64,000 nucleotides of DNA from CAZWRV01 sp964636325 (GCA_964636325.1 CAZWRV010000013.1:23556-87555); one strand, 5' to 3'; counted from the stretch's first letter, positions 53,703 through 63,640 are shown. Translations and numbers: made by a program. Notes: generated by a model from the sequence alone, not told the origin.

Positions 53703-56700
53703 ATGATAAATGGCAAACTTGCGAAGGCCGTCCTGATCACCGCAATGACAACCCAGTTGACAATAGGATTTTGTATGAACGCTGAAAAGCTCAGGGGTTT
53801 CGGTGAAATAAAGATGTCGTCTCCGGACGAGAACTCAGCAGTCTTCGAGTGCGAGAGCCCTGAGCGCGCGCTCGTCCTGATGCACAAGATCGGACGCGAC
53901 ATGTCGCAGAGCGCCACGGTCAAGGCCGATTGGCGGAAGATCAAGAACGGAAACTCTGAGATTCCGATTCTGGCCAGGCCCGGGCTTGGAAGCTTCCTGC
54001 TGGCGGCAAAGGACAGGAGTGTCTTTGTTTTCACAAGTCCGAAGACTGACGGCCTCGAGGCCGCCTTCGAGCAGGCCCTGAAGAAGCTAGAAGGCTCCAA
54101 GTTCTTCGACGAGAACTACATGTATCCGGCATACCTGGACAAGTTCTCCCACTTCGGCATCGGTTCCTGGTATCCGTACGCCTGGGGGCAGAACACGCCG
54201 AAGGACGTCCCGAACGACGTCGACAGCCACTTCAAGTTCGCCAAGGACAACGGCCTGACGGTCCAGCCGAACGCGGGCGACTTCCTGCTCCGCAACCTGC
54301 TGCCAAAGATCCATGAATACGGAAGGCCCTTCCATTTCGCCCAATGGCAGGAATGGAGCCAGGATCTGGCTAGAATGGCGCCGGAGGATCTGGTCATGCC
54401 GAATGACAAGTTCACATCCATGCCCCACTACTACGGCCAGGTCGGCGACGGCGGACGAAAGCTCCTGAAATACCGCGACTGGTGCTTCCAGAAAACCGTC
54501 AAGGATCTCAAGGACGATCCGCTTCTTGTCGACTGGCTGGATCCCAACGGCGAGGTCGGCCCCTTCAGCAACTTTCAATACTGGGATTTTTCGGAGGGCA
54601 ACCGCCAGAACCTGGTCCGGTATCTCAAGACGGTCCGCAGCTACACTCCGGAGACGCTCGGCGAGGCATGGTTCGGCGACAAGTCGCGCTTCAAGTCCTG
54701 GGACGACGTGAAGATTCCGATGAGCTATGAGTTCTACGGATGGAAGGAGGGGGATCCGATCGCCGACAAGGACTGGAAAGTCCATCCGGCTACGGTCGAT
54801 AAAAAGGAGGCCGAGGACAGGCCCTGGTACGAGCGCGTAAGCGACTGTCCGGTCTCGGTCCGAAGCGGCATCGAAAAGAAATACCACACGCCCGGCTTCG
54901 ACGACTCGAAATGGCCCTCGTTCAAGATGCCGTGCGGCGAAGTTCCGGCGATCTTCTGGCGCAGCATCCATGCGCAGTTCTGGCACCGCGGCAGCATCAG
55001 CGTCGAAGGCGCCTGGCTCGCCAACGCAAAAAAGAACGGCGGGAGAGTTTACATGACCGTCGCCTCGCTCACCAGCTCGCGCGGCTGGAAGAATCCCGAC
55101 CGCCTCTGGATCAACGGCCAGGAGGCCGCCAGCCTATCCCGCTGCCCCGGCCAGGAACTTGTCGGACAGGTTGATGTGACCGACCTTATGAAGGAAGGGA
55201 AGAACTCCATCGTCTACCTTCCGGCGCATCTCGGCGGAACCGGAATCGGCGGCCCGTTCTTCCTCACAGCCAGGCCGATGGAGGAATTCCCATACAGCGA
55301 CAAGAAGGTCAACGCCAGGTTCCGCGACTGGCGCGACTACATCTCCTGGTGCGTGATGGAGAAGATGGAGAACACGTTCAAGGCGATCCGCTCCGAGGAT
55401 CCGGACCGATTCATCAAGATGCACGCCGCCGAGGACAAGCATCTGGGAATCCCGCTGCAGGCCAGATACGGATGCTTCGGCCACAACACCGGCGAAGGCG
55501 GATTCTTCCGTCCCTGGGACAAGCGCTTCGGCTACGCCTACGGTGTCCCGGCCTCGGCCGAGTTCGGCGGCTACATCGAGACCGTGCCCGGCCTCAAGCG
55601 ATGGATCGGATGGTTCACATTCGAAGGGCTCAACGCCTTCGACAACTTCCACAACATCCAGCAGATGATGTATTCGGTGAACAAGGACGTATGGACCGAG
55701 TTCATGCCTTATCTCAAGCTGGCGAACAGGCGCGACATCAAGCGGCCCGACATCGCCCTCTTCTGGTCGTCCCACAACCTCCATCTTCTGCCCCGCCCCG
55801 TGCCCTACTGCTTCGACCTCGGCCGCGGCGACCTGCAGTTCATCGGCTACTCATACATCGACGCCAACGAGAGCACGCTGCGCGACGGCCTCCTGAAGGA
55901 CTATCCCGTGATCTGGGACACCGGCACCTGGATCATGGAGCCAGAAACGGTGAAGCGGCTCAAGGAATATGTCGAGGCCGGCGGCACGTTCGTCGCCCTG
56001 CAGGAGACCGGGCGCCACAGCTATACAGAGAAGGACGCCTGGCCAATCAGCGAACTCACCGGCTGCAAGGTCCGCGAGATTCGGCCGATGACAGGCACGC
56101 TCAGTATCCTCGTCGAACAGCCGCTCTTCAAAAGGCTCGCGGGCAAGAACTTCTACAACCGCGGCAAGTCGGTGGACTACTCCGACTACAACTACGCGGA
56201 CAAGTGCGTCGCGCTCGAGCCCGTGGCGGACGGGACAATCCCCGTAGCCCGCTACGAGGACGGCGCGGTCGCAATCGGAATGCGTAAGCTTGGCAAAGGG
56301 AAAGTGATTATCCTCGGCAGCCCCTTCTGGCGCGACTCATACGACGGCGCAGGGATGTGGTGGCCCGGCGAAAGCCAGTGCGTCTTCCTCGAGGACATGC
56401 TCGACGGCCTCGGCCTGAAACCTCTGGCGAAGTCCGACTCCCACGACATCTGGCGCGAACACTACATCGCCAGCAACGGAACCGAGGAATACTTGGCGCT
56501 CTTCAATCCGTTTCAGGAGGCGAAGACCTTCTCTATCGAATGGACGGCCGCCAAGCCGCCCACGGAACTCTTCGACCCGAAAAACGGGCAGAAGATCGAG
56601 TGCAAGATCGAGGGGGATACGGTCAAGCTGGATAAAATCAAGCTGGAAGGGCTTGAGACAAGGATATTTGCGACTCAGCCTCAACAGCAGCCGCGGCACG

Positions 56701-57647
56701 CCCTCGACGCCTGGTTCAAGCAGCTCGCCATTTGGTGGCGGCTTTCGGCTGAAGGGGAAAAGCTCGAAAGGCCGGACCTGCCAGTCTACACGATACAGCT
56801 CGCGCCGACCATGACCGGTCTGGTCCTCTCAGGGGCCGATGCCGCGAAGATAGATCCGGCGGCGATTTCAAAGGCGGAAAAGACGGGCCCCGAATGGAAA
56901 AAGTGGGCCGGACAGAGCATCGATGAGCTCAGGACGAAGCCCGACAAGGAACGCCGCGCCTTCCTGCATTGCGCAATCGAAATCCCGAAGTCCTGGAAGC
57001 CGGGCGAGAAAATCGAACTCGTCGTCGCGACTTTCACGCATGCAATAGGCGACATCGTCGGACCGCTCGACGCCTGGCTGAACGGCCGTCGGATCATCGA
57101 GAATAAATCCTGCGGAGCGCGCGGATACAGCGATGCCGACGGGGGAACGGTCGTGGACGTCTCAAGCATAATCGATCTCGGCGGCAAGAACTCCCTCTGC
57201 ATCGCGGCCGGACCAAACGGATTCATCGGCGAAGTGAAGCTCCGCAGGTATCCCGCCGTCAAGCAGGAGATCGAAGTCACAGGCGAATTCAAGACCCAGC
57301 TCGACGCCGACTCCGGGATGGGGACTGCCCCGATCCCCGGCGAAATGAAGGCGATGTACGGATGGAAGGACGACATCATGGTTCCTGCGGAATGGAAAGG
57401 CTCAAGAGTCTTCATCCAGATCGACGTGGAAAAGATCGAAGATTATGAAGGCTTCGCGGTCAACGAAAAGGTCGTGTTCCATCCCGTGAACTGGTATAAG
57501 GCCGTGACATGGATGGACATAACGCCGTTCGTGAAGTTCGGCGAGCCGAACCGCCTCATGCTCATCAGCAAGGCCGCCACACGCGAGTGGAAGCCGGGAA
57601 CAGTGAACTACAAGAAGATAAGGCTGCAGCAGGTGAGTGAACGATAA
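53703..57647 (+). CDS. Secreted GH42-like multidomain glycoside hydrolase
   Basis: A very large, 1314-residue exported protein. Signal-like N-terminus (about residues 1-27: Lys then AVLITAMTTQLTIGFCMNA). Residues about 130-260 and 490-650 look like parts of a GH42-type TIM barrel split by a beta-sandwich insert (about 350-480). DPNGEVGPFSNFQYWDFSEG holds a candidate acid. The 680-860 part, with GGTFVALQETGRHS and GKGKVIILGSPFW, resembles the GH42 trimerisation (glutamine amidotransferase-like) domain. The 930-1314 end has further beta-sandwiches (LNGRRII; VEWKGSRVFIQID-like). AAGGAGG precedes the ATG. Substrate unknown. Confidence 0.65.
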   Translation: MINGKLAKAVLITAMTTQLTIGFCMNAEKLRGFGEIKMSSPDENSAVFECESPERALVLMHKIGRDMSQSATVKADWRKIKNGNSEIPILARPGLGSFLLAAKDRSVFVFTSPKTDGLEAAFEQALKKLEGSKFFDENYMYPAYLDKFSHFGIGSWYPYAWGQNTPKDVPNDVDSHFKFAKDNGLTVQPNAGDFLLRNLLPKIHEYGRPFHFAQWQEWSQDLARMAPEDLVMPNDKFTSMPHYYGQVGDGGRKLLKYRDWCFQKTVKDLKDDPLLVDWLDPNGEVGPFSNFQYWDFSEGNRQNLVRYLKTVRSYTPETLGEAWFGDKSRFKSWDDVKIPMSYEFYGWKEGDPIADKDWKVHPATVDKKEAEDRPWYERVSDCPVSVRSGIEKKYHTPGFDDSKWPSFKMPCGEVPAIFWRSIHAQFWHRGSISVEGAWLANAKKNGGRVYMTVASLTSSRGWKNPDRLWINGQEAASLSRCPGQELVGQVDVTDLMKEGKNSIVYLPAHLGGTGIGGPFFLTARPMEEFPYSDKKVNARFRDWRDYISWCVMEKMENTFKAIRSEDPDRFIKMHAAEDKHLGIPLQARYGCFGHNTGEGGFFRPWDKRFGYAYGVPASAEFGGYIETVPGLKRWIGWFTFEGLNAFDNFHNIQQMMYSVNKDVWTEFMPYLKLANRRDIKRPDIALFWSSHNLHLLPRPVPYCFDLGRGDLQFIGYSYIDANESTLRDGLLKDYPVIWDTGTWIMEPETVKRLKEYVEAGGTFVALQETGRHSYTEKDAWPISELTGCKVREIRPMTGTLSILVEQPLFKRLAGKNFYNRGKSVDYSDYNYADKCVALEPVADGTIPVARYEDGAVAIGMRKLGKGKVIILGSPFWRDSYDGAGMWWPGESQCVFLEDMLDGLGLKPLAKSDSHDIWREHYIASNGTEEYLALFNPFQEAKTFSIEWTAAKPPTELFDPKNGQKIECKIEGDTVKLDKIKLEGLETRIFATQPQQQPRHALDAWFKQLAIWWRLSAEGEKLERPDLPVYTIQLAPTMTGLVLSGADAAKIDPAAISKAEKTGPEWKKWAGQSIDELRTKPDKERRAFLHCAIEIPKSWKPGEKIELVVATFTHAIGDIVGPLDAWLNGRRIIENKSCGARGYSDADGGTVVDVSSIIDLGGKNSLCIAAGPNGFIGEVKLRRYPAVKQEIEVTGEFKTQLDADSGMGTAPIPGEMKAMYGWKDDIMVPAEWKGSRVFIQIDVEKIEDYEGFAVNEKVVFHPVNWYKAVTWMDITPFVKFGEPNRLMLISKAATREWKPGTVNYKKIRLQQVSER

Positions 57648-58108
57648 AGCGTAACCGTTGAACTCTATCTACTATACGCATTTTTTAAGACTTGAATCGT
57701 TTCCTTATATACAACCTGGAGGGTTGTCAGATAGTAGCCGGAGGTCGAAGCATGGCGTAGACCTCCGGACATGATATAAAATAGTAAGCACCCAGGAGGG
57801 GTGCTAGAAGCTGGTGGTGCTAAACCGGTGTCAAAAATGCCATGATTCGGGATTTTATTTTGAAGATTCTAGCACCCCTTCAGGGTGCGATTCGTTTTTC
57901 CCTTAGTCCGGGGGTATCGCAAGGCTCAACCCCCGGCTACTGTCTTTCATCCCTTTGGGATGATTGGAGGTAAGGAATCGAAAACATGCGTAAAGTTGAA
58001 ACCACGGGCTATATAGAACATCATCCCTACGGGATTAAATATATTCTCACTAATGAATGCCACCCTCTGCGAGGGCTTTTAAGGCAACATGAAAAGAAAG
58101 GATTACAA
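57648..58108. repeat. 461-base array of dissimilar hairpin repeats
   Basis: At least eight short inverted repeats lie in a row: 57711-57727 (ACAACC/GGGTTGT), 57739-57768 (CCGGAGGTC/GACCTCCGG), 57787-57806 (AGCACCC/GGGGTGCT), 57872-57889 (GCACCC/GGGTGC), 57908-57936 (CCGGGGGT/AACCCCCGG), 57948-57962 (CATCC/GGATG), near 58022-58034 (ATCCC/GGGAT) and near 58061-58075 (CCCTC/GAGGG). They look like remnants of dispersed palindromic repeats. No clear gene in the span. Confidence 0.6.
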
Positions 58109-58444
58109 ATGCCGTGCATGCAGAAGCTTTATGCTAAGGTGGCGGCGATGACGACATTGATCGGTCTTGCGGCGGCGGGCGCGGCCGCCGGAGTCTGTTA
58201 TGCGCGGACGACGATCCGGCGCGAAAAACCGGAGACGATCCGCCTCGCCTGGCAGCTCGACTATTTCGGAAAAATATGGCTCAACGGCCGGCTCGTCAAG
58301 ACGGTCGACGGCGGCCATGGCTGCCCGAAGATGCCACTCCTCATCCCTGTCGAACTCAAGGCCGGCGACAACCTTATTTTCCTGAAGATCCACTCCGGCA
58401 GCCGTGGAAACAACTTTGCTGTCCATCTTGAACAAAACGATTGA
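58109..58444 (+). CDS. Small exported beta-sandwich protein, possible fragment
   Basis: A 111-residue protein with a signal or anchor helix (about residues 9-30) and one short beta-rich domain whose LDYFGKIWLNGRLV and LIPVELKAGDNLIFLKIHSGSRGN segments match the jelly-roll carbohydrate-binding modules found inside large glycosidases such as the GH2 and GH42-like proteins nearby. AAAGGA lies seven bases before the ATG at 58109; an in-frame ATG at 57986 would start in the hairpin array. It may be a stand-alone binding module or the remnant of a bigger gene. Confidence 0.5.
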   Translation: MPCMQKLYAKVAAMTTLIGLAAAGAAAGVCYARTTIRREKPETIRLAWQLDYFGKIWLNGRLVKTVDGGHGCPKMPLLIPVELKAGDNLIFLKIHSGSRGNNFAVHLEQND

Positions 58445-58478
58445 AGAAATTAATCATATTGGCCCATGGAGGATTTTA

Positions 58479-59270
58479 ATGAACATGCTAAAGAGCCGTA
58501 TTTACTGCTGCGCAACTTCAGCGATTCCAGGAACGCCTCACGGAAAGTCGCTTGGAAGCCGGACCGGATTTTTCGCCTTCACTCTCATCGAGTTACTCGT
58601 AGTCATAGCGATCATCGCCATACTGGCCGCCATGCTGCTGCCAGCGCTGCAGAACGCAAGGAAGAACGCAAAGCAGTCGATATGCGCGAACAACCTGAAG
58701 CAGATCGGTCTCCTGCTCTACAATTACGCCGACGACAACAATGAAATCTATCCCTACGCCCATGACACGACTATAATGGAGGTCTGGTCGCAGAAGATAG
58801 CTCCTTATGCGAGCGTACCTACAGGAATTGTCACGAGCATATCCCAAGTGAAAAGCTTCAACTGCCCCGAAAACATGTCGCAGAACCGCTGCGGAGGATA
58901 CTTGGTCAATGAGTCTGACAACAGTTACCAGTGCAATGGATGGAACGACATATTGGCCGGCTGGGACGGTCTCGCCATGGGTGCAAAACTGAGCTCCATA
59001 TCAAGCCCTGGCTCGCTCTATCTGGCTATGGACGGACTTTACTACAGGACTGAGGCCTGGAACAACGACGGATTAGGTTCGATACCACCGTTCACCGTGG
59101 GAATCCGCACCCTCAGATATTGCCACAGCAGGTCTGTGAACATGGCATATGCCGACTACCATGTCGGCCCATTGAAGGCGCCGCTCCCCTACAGGGGTTC
59201 TTATGTCGGCGGCCCTGGCGACAGGGCCTCGAGCTTCACCAACGGAACCCCCTGGTATGCCAGGAAATAG
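58479..59270 (+). CDS. Prepilin-type N-terminal cleavage/methylation domain protein
   Basis: A 263-residue type II secretion/type IV pilin-like protein. Class III signal at Ala33-Phe34 (FFAFTLIELLVVIAIIAIL) with Glu38 at position +5; the mature protein has a long N-terminal helix and a beta-rich end containing His-X9-Asp (CHSRSVNMAYADYH), the H-X9-DG-type processing motif with Tyr for Gly. GGAGG stands seven bases before the ATG. It precedes a sugar ABC permease gene and a beta-galactosidase gene, mirroring the prepilin-like gene at 25.3-26.3 kb that heads another glycan operon. Confidence 0.85.
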   Translation: MNMLKSRIYCCATSAIPGTPHGKSLGSRTGFFAFTLIELLVVIAIIAILAAMLLPALQNARKNAKQSICANNLKQIGLLLYNYADDNNEIYPYAHDTTIMEVWSQKIAPYASVPTGIVTSISQVKSFNCPENMSQNRCGGYLVNESDNSYQCNGWNDILAGWDGLAMGAKLSSISSPGSLYLAMDGLYYRTEAWNNDGLGSIPPFTVGIRTLRYCHSRSVNMAYADYHVGPLKAPLPYRGSYVGGPGDRASSFTNGTPWYARK

Positions 59271-59352
59271 CTTGCAGATTCATGCTGATGGACTATTCTA
59301 AAGCCCGTTCGTCTACACATTCAATCCGTCCAATCAGGCATGACGGCATAAA

Positions 59353-60348
59353 ATGGCCAAGAAGGACTTTTCCAAGTTCGTAGTCGCGTTCGGGCCTTTT
59401 GCAGGGCTTCTAGGGGTGTTTCTGCTTTTCACGGCGGCGGCGCCGGCCGAGTTCCACTCCTTCTACAACGTCAAGACGATCATAACTCAGACGGTGATAA
59501 TAGCGGTCGCCGCGCTCGGGATGACCTTTGTGATTGTCAGCGGCGGCATCGACCTCAGCGTCGGCTCGCAGATCGCGCTGTGCACGGTGACTGTAGCCGC
59601 GATCATGAGATATTCCTGCAGCGCGGACGCGGAGATGGCCGGCGCTGGAATCTCGGTGATCGCCGCGCTGTCCGGGATTGCCGTCTGCGGGATCTGCGGA
59701 CTGCTCAACGGGCTTATCTCGAACGGCCTCAAGATTGTTCCGTTCATAGTGACGCTCGGCATGATGCAGGTGGCCCGCGGCACCGCCAAGTGGATCGCCA
59801 ACGAGCAGACGGTGATATGCCCGAGGACATTCCTGTGGGAGCTGATGAACGTCGAGCCGCATCCTTCCTGGATCGTCTTCTCATACGGTGTCTGGCTTAC
59901 GGCCATTCTCGCCGCCGCAGTTTATGTCGTGCTCAAATACACGGTGTTCGGGCGCCATGTCTTCGCGATCGGTTCGAACGAGCAGACCGCTCGCCTTTGC
60001 GGAATAAGCGTCCCCTTGAAGAAGACATTGATATACATGGTCTGCGGCATCTTCACCGGAATTGCCGGAGTGATGCAGTTCGCCAATCTCACGCTCGGCG
60101 ATCCGACGGCCGCGTCCGGCATGGAGCTCGACATCATCGCCGCGGTGGTCATCGGCGGCGGCTCGCTCAGCGGCGGCAAGGGCAGCGCCGCGGGCACCGT
60201 CGTCGGCGCGCTCATCATGGCCGTCCTCAGGAACGGATGCAACATGCTCGGCGTCCACAACTACATGCAGGAGATCATCATTGGCATCATAATAATCAGC
60301 GCCATCGCCCTAGACCGATTCAAGAACAGGCTGGCGGCGGAAGACTGA
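59353..60348 (+). CDS. Sugar ABC transporter permease (RbsC/BPD_transp_2 family)
   Basis: A 331-residue inner-membrane permease with eight to ten hydrophobic helices. ALGMTFVIVSGGIDLSVGS is the family signature early in the chain, and MELDIIAAVVIGGGSLSGGKGSAAGT the conserved cytoplasmic loop that couples to the ATPase. Such permeases import pentoses, galactose or other monosaccharides. The ATPase and binding protein normally encoded beside it are not present within this window. No clear ribosome binding site precedes the ATG. It is preceded by the prepilin-like gene and followed by the GH2 gene. Confidence 0.88.
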   Translation: MAKKDFSKFVVAFGPFAGLLGVFLLFTAAAPAEFHSFYNVKTIITQTVIIAVAALGMTFVIVSGGIDLSVGSQIALCTVTVAAIMRYSCSADAEMAGAGISVIAALSGIAVCGICGLLNGLISNGLKIVPFIVTLGMMQVARGTAKWIANEQTVICPRTFLWELMNVEPHPSWIVFSYGVWLTAILAAAVYVVLKYTVFGRHVFAIGSNEQTARLCGISVPLKKTLIYMVCGIFTGIAGVMQFANLTLGDPTAASGMELDIIAAVVIGGGSLSGGKGSAAGTVVGALIMAVLRNGCNMLGVHNYMQEIIIGIIIISAIALDRFKNRLAAED

Positions 60349-60357
60349 AGCCGGCCA

Positions 60358-60413
60358 CCGCAGTTGTTACCGTGCGCGGCCATTGCCGCAGTTGTTACCG
60401 TGCGCGCCCATTA
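60358..60413. repeat. Two tandem 28-base repeats
   Basis: Copies at 60358-60385 and 60386-60413 share CCGCAGTTGTTACCGTGCGC and differ only at two positions near the end. They sit between the permease stop and the beta-galactosidase start. Confidence 0.7.
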
Positions 60414-60451
60414 TTGGCCGCGATAACTAAATAACCAAGCAGGTATATAGG

Positions 60452-63400
60452 ATGCACCACCGCAACATGTTCGCAGACAACAGGCCCAAGGGAGAGACCT
60501 TCAACTGGCGCAGGGACTGGGAGAACCAGGATGTCACGCATATCAACCGCGAGATGATGCACTCGCCGTGGGGCGCCTACGGGAACCTCAAGGAGGCGCT
60601 TTCCTGCGACCGCAACTGTTCGGAAAACGTCATGTCGCTGAACGGTGCCTGGAAATTCCAGCTCGCACCTTCCCCGGACAAGGTTCCCGCCAAGTTCTGG
60701 GAGCCGGGCTACGACGCGTCCAAGTGGCCGACGATCCAGGTTCCCGGAAACTGGGAGGTCCAGGGCTTCGGAAAGCCAATTTATACGAACTACATCTATC
60801 CGTTCCATCTGAACCGCGACGAAGCCTATCTCAACAAGCCGTCTCTCTCGGGGAAGGAAACAAACGAGAGCTACCTGATGAACCCGCCATTTGTCCCGAA
60901 GGACAACCCTACAGGGTGCTATGTCCGCAGCTTCGATCTTCCGAAAAGCTGGAAGGGCAAGAGCGTCTTCATAGACTTCAACGGCGTCGAGTCCGCCTTT
61001 TACCTTTGGATAAATGGACGGCCGGTCGGATATTCGCAGGACAGCAAGCTGCCCGCCCAGTTCGAACTCACACAGTTCGTGGTTCCCGGCAGAAACACGA
61101 TCGCGGTACAGGTGATGAGGTGGTCCGACGGCACCTGGCTCGAGGACCAGGACTACTGGCACATATCCGGAATCTTCCGGCCGGTCCGCCTGATCGCAAA
61201 GCCGTCCATACATATCCGCGACTGGTTTGTCCAGGCCACTCCCGACGAGCATGGCGACGGTGCGGCACTTAAGGCCGAAGTCCTGTTGAAGGAGCTGCCC
61301 GGCTATGCCGACCACAAGGTCCGCATCCAGCTCTTCGATGCGGACGGCAAGCAGGTCGCAAAGGAAGAGCGCGGCCAAAACCTGAGATCTCCGGAGCCCG
61401 GCCACAAGGAGGCCGGCATAACCTTCATCTTGAAGCTTGACTCCGTAAAAAAATGGTTCCCGGAGAATCCGTACCTTTACACTACAGTACTGACGCTAGT
61501 CTCACCGAAGGGGGATGAAATTGACTTCGAGTCCTGCAGGACCGGGTTCCGCCGCATCGAGATCAAGAAGCACGTCATACATCTGAACGGCGTGCGGATG
61601 ATCTTCCGCGGCGTCAACAGGCACGAGCACGCCTACAAGACCGGCCGCTTCGTCTCCGAGGAGCACATGCGCAAGGAGATCGTGACGATGAAGCGCCTCA
61701 ACTTCAACGCGGTCCGCACCTGCCACTATCCCGACGATCCGCTCTGGTACGACCTCTGCGACGAATACGGAATCTGCCTGGTCTGCGAGGCCGACGTCGA
61801 AACCCACGGCGTCAACGGCATGCTCACGAACAATCCGTCCTGGGCCGGCACCTTCCTCGAGCGCGCCGTCCGCATGGTGATGATCCACAAGAACCATCCG
61901 TCGATCTTTTCCTGGTCGATGGGCAACGAGTCGTGGAAGGGCCCAAACCATTCCGCCATGGCGAACTGGATCCGCTACTACGACCCCACCCGCCTGGTCC
62001 AGTATGAGAGCGCAGGCCCCGAGGCGATCATCTCCGACCTCCGCGGCTGGATGTATGCCCTGCCCGACAACATAATAAACATGCTGGCCGACGCCAATGA
62101 TCCGCGCCCAGTCGTCCTTGTCGAATACCTGTACCAGATCAGGAACGCCGGAGGCGGAATGTACTGGTTCAACGAACTCCTCGAAAGGTTCGCGCGATTC
62201 CAAGGCGGCTTCGTCTGGGACTGGCAGGACAAGTGCCTCCCCGCGAAGGACGCATCCGGAAAAATTTTCCAGGGATTCGGCGGCGACTTCGGCGAGGATC
62301 TAGTAGAACGCACCGTCCCGAAGCACATGACCTGCAACGGAGTCGTCCTTCCCGACATCACGCCGAAGCCGGTCGCATACGAGATCAAGAACGTCCAGTC
62401 GCCTATCCACATAACAGGGGCATCGATATGGACCCCTAACATATTCAAGATCAAAAACCGGCGGCAGGACGGGGACACTTCATGCTACAGGCTCGAATAC
62501 AAGATCCGCGAGGACGGCATTGCCATCAGCGAAGGACAGATCAAGATGCCGGTCGTCAAGCCGATGTCCGACGGCGAATTCGAAATCGACCTTGGCAAGC
62601 TCCTGCCCAGGAAGAAGCCTGGCCGTGAATACCATCTCGACTTCTACGTGAGCCTGGCCAGGAAAACTGCCTGGGCGCCGGCCGGGCACGAAATCTACCG
62701 CACGCAGTTCCAGCTCGAAGGCGCCGCCTCCGCGACGGCCGCGGAAAAGCATTCAGTTCCTGCCGCGCTCTCGACATTGGACGATGGCAGCATCAAGGTC
62801 TCGGGGAAAGGATTCTCGCTGATCTTCGACAAGAAGACCGGCCTGATTAAATCTTGCGCAAGAGGTTCAGCGCAATATATCAGCGAAGGGGCATACGAGA
62901 ATCTTTCGCGTCCGCTCACCGGCCTGGACACCAATCCCGGATGGGGCTTCTACAACCTCTGGCTGCCGTTCGCTCCCGACAAGCTGAAGCGCGAACCCGG
63001 CAGCCTTCTCAGATCCGTATTGGTGCCGCTGGAGGATGGGAGGGTGAGACTTGAAAGCTCCGCGACGCTGAAGTCATCCGCCAGTCCGTTTGTTGTCAAG
63101 ACTGAGACGGCATACACCATTTCCGGCGACGGCCGCATTCGGATCGACATGCAGATCGACGCCGACCGCGCCTTCAAGCATCTGCCGCGCGTCGGGATGA
63201 CGCTGGTCCTGCCGGCTGGCTTCGAACAGCTCGAATGGTTCGGCCGCGGCCCCGGCGAAAACTACTGCGACCGCAAGGACCACACGCTGATGGGCGTCTA
63301 CAAGGCGACCGTCGGAGAGCAGCACTTCCCGTTCGTTCCGCCGTCGGAATGCGGCGGACATGAGGACGTCCGCTGGCTTAAGATCGGCGACGGCAGGAGC

Positions 63401-63640
63401 CGCAGCCTCCTGATCGAAAGCCCGTCCCCGTTCCACTTCGACGCGAGACACTCGAGCGTCGCCGACTACAGGAACGCGCCGCACGACCACGAACTCCCGC
63501 GCCGCAAGGAGGTCTTCCTCAACCTCGACTTCAAGCAGGCGGGAATCGGATGCAACATGGGATGGTCAACAGCTATCGACGAAAAGCATCTCGTCCCGGC
63601 CGGAGCATACCGCTTCCGCTTCGACATCAAGCTGATATGA
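60452..63640 (+). CDS. Beta-galactosidase, glycoside hydrolase family 2
   Basis: A 1062-residue LacZ-type enzyme. The sugar-binding jelly roll (about 70-230; VPGNWEVQGFGKPIYTN) and immunoglobulin-like domain precede the TIM barrel, where RGVNRHEH and VRTCHYPDDPLWYDLCDEYG are typical. Glu493 in MGNES is the acid/base and Glu558 in VLVEY the nucleophile. The C-terminal small-chain domain (about 770-1060; ends in WFGRGPGENYCDRKDHTLMG) is complete. No signal peptide, so it acts on galactosides after import, matching the permease just upstream. Confidence 0.93.
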   Translation: MHHRNMFADNRPKGETFNWRRDWENQDVTHINREMMHSPWGAYGNLKEALSCDRNCSENVMSLNGAWKFQLAPSPDKVPAKFWEPGYDASKWPTIQVPGNWEVQGFGKPIYTNYIYPFHLNRDEAYLNKPSLSGKETNESYLMNPPFVPKDNPTGCYVRSFDLPKSWKGKSVFIDFNGVESAFYLWINGRPVGYSQDSKLPAQFELTQFVVPGRNTIAVQVMRWSDGTWLEDQDYWHISGIFRPVRLIAKPSIHIRDWFVQATPDEHGDGAALKAEVLLKELPGYADHKVRIQLFDADGKQVAKEERGQNLRSPEPGHKEAGITFILKLDSVKKWFPENPYLYTTVLTLVSPKGDEIDFESCRTGFRRIEIKKHVIHLNGVRMIFRGVNRHEHAYKTGRFVSEEHMRKEIVTMKRLNFNAVRTCHYPDDPLWYDLCDEYGICLVCEADVETHGVNGMLTNNPSWAGTFLERAVRMVMIHKNHPSIFSWSMGNESWKGPNHSAMANWIRYYDPTRLVQYESAGPEAIISDLRGWMYALPDNIINMLADANDPRPVVLVEYLYQIRNAGGGMYWFNELLERFARFQGGFVWDWQDKCLPAKDASGKIFQGFGGDFGEDLVERTVPKHMTCNGVVLPDITPKPVAYEIKNVQSPIHITGASIWTPNIFKIKNRRQDGDTSCYRLEYKIREDGIAISEGQIKMPVVKPMSDGEFEIDLGKLLPRKKPGREYHLDFYVSLARKTAWAPAGHEIYRTQFQLEGAASATAAEKHSVPAALSTLDDGSIKVSGKGFSLIFDKKTGLIKSCARGSAQYISEGAYENLSRPLTGLDTNPGWGFYNLWLPFAPDKLKREPGSLLRSVLVPLEDGRVRLESSATLKSSASPFVVKTETAYTISGDGRIRIDMQIDADRAFKHLPRVGMTLVLPAGFEQLEWFGRGPGENYCDRKDHTLMGVYKATVGEQHFPFVPPSECGGHEDVRWLKIGDGRSRSLLIESPSPFHFDARHSSVADYRNAPHDHELPRRKEVFLNLDFKQAGIGCNMGWSTAIDEKHLVPAGAYRFRFDIKLI

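Noticed and set aside
57700..58080. Possible CRISPR array
   Set aside because: The hairpins differ from each other in sequence and spacing; there are no equal repeats with spacers and no cas genes.
60395..61405. 336-codon minus-strand frame opposite the beta-galactosidase
   Set aside because: Overlaps the GH2 N-terminal domain, has no motif, and lacks a ribosome binding site.
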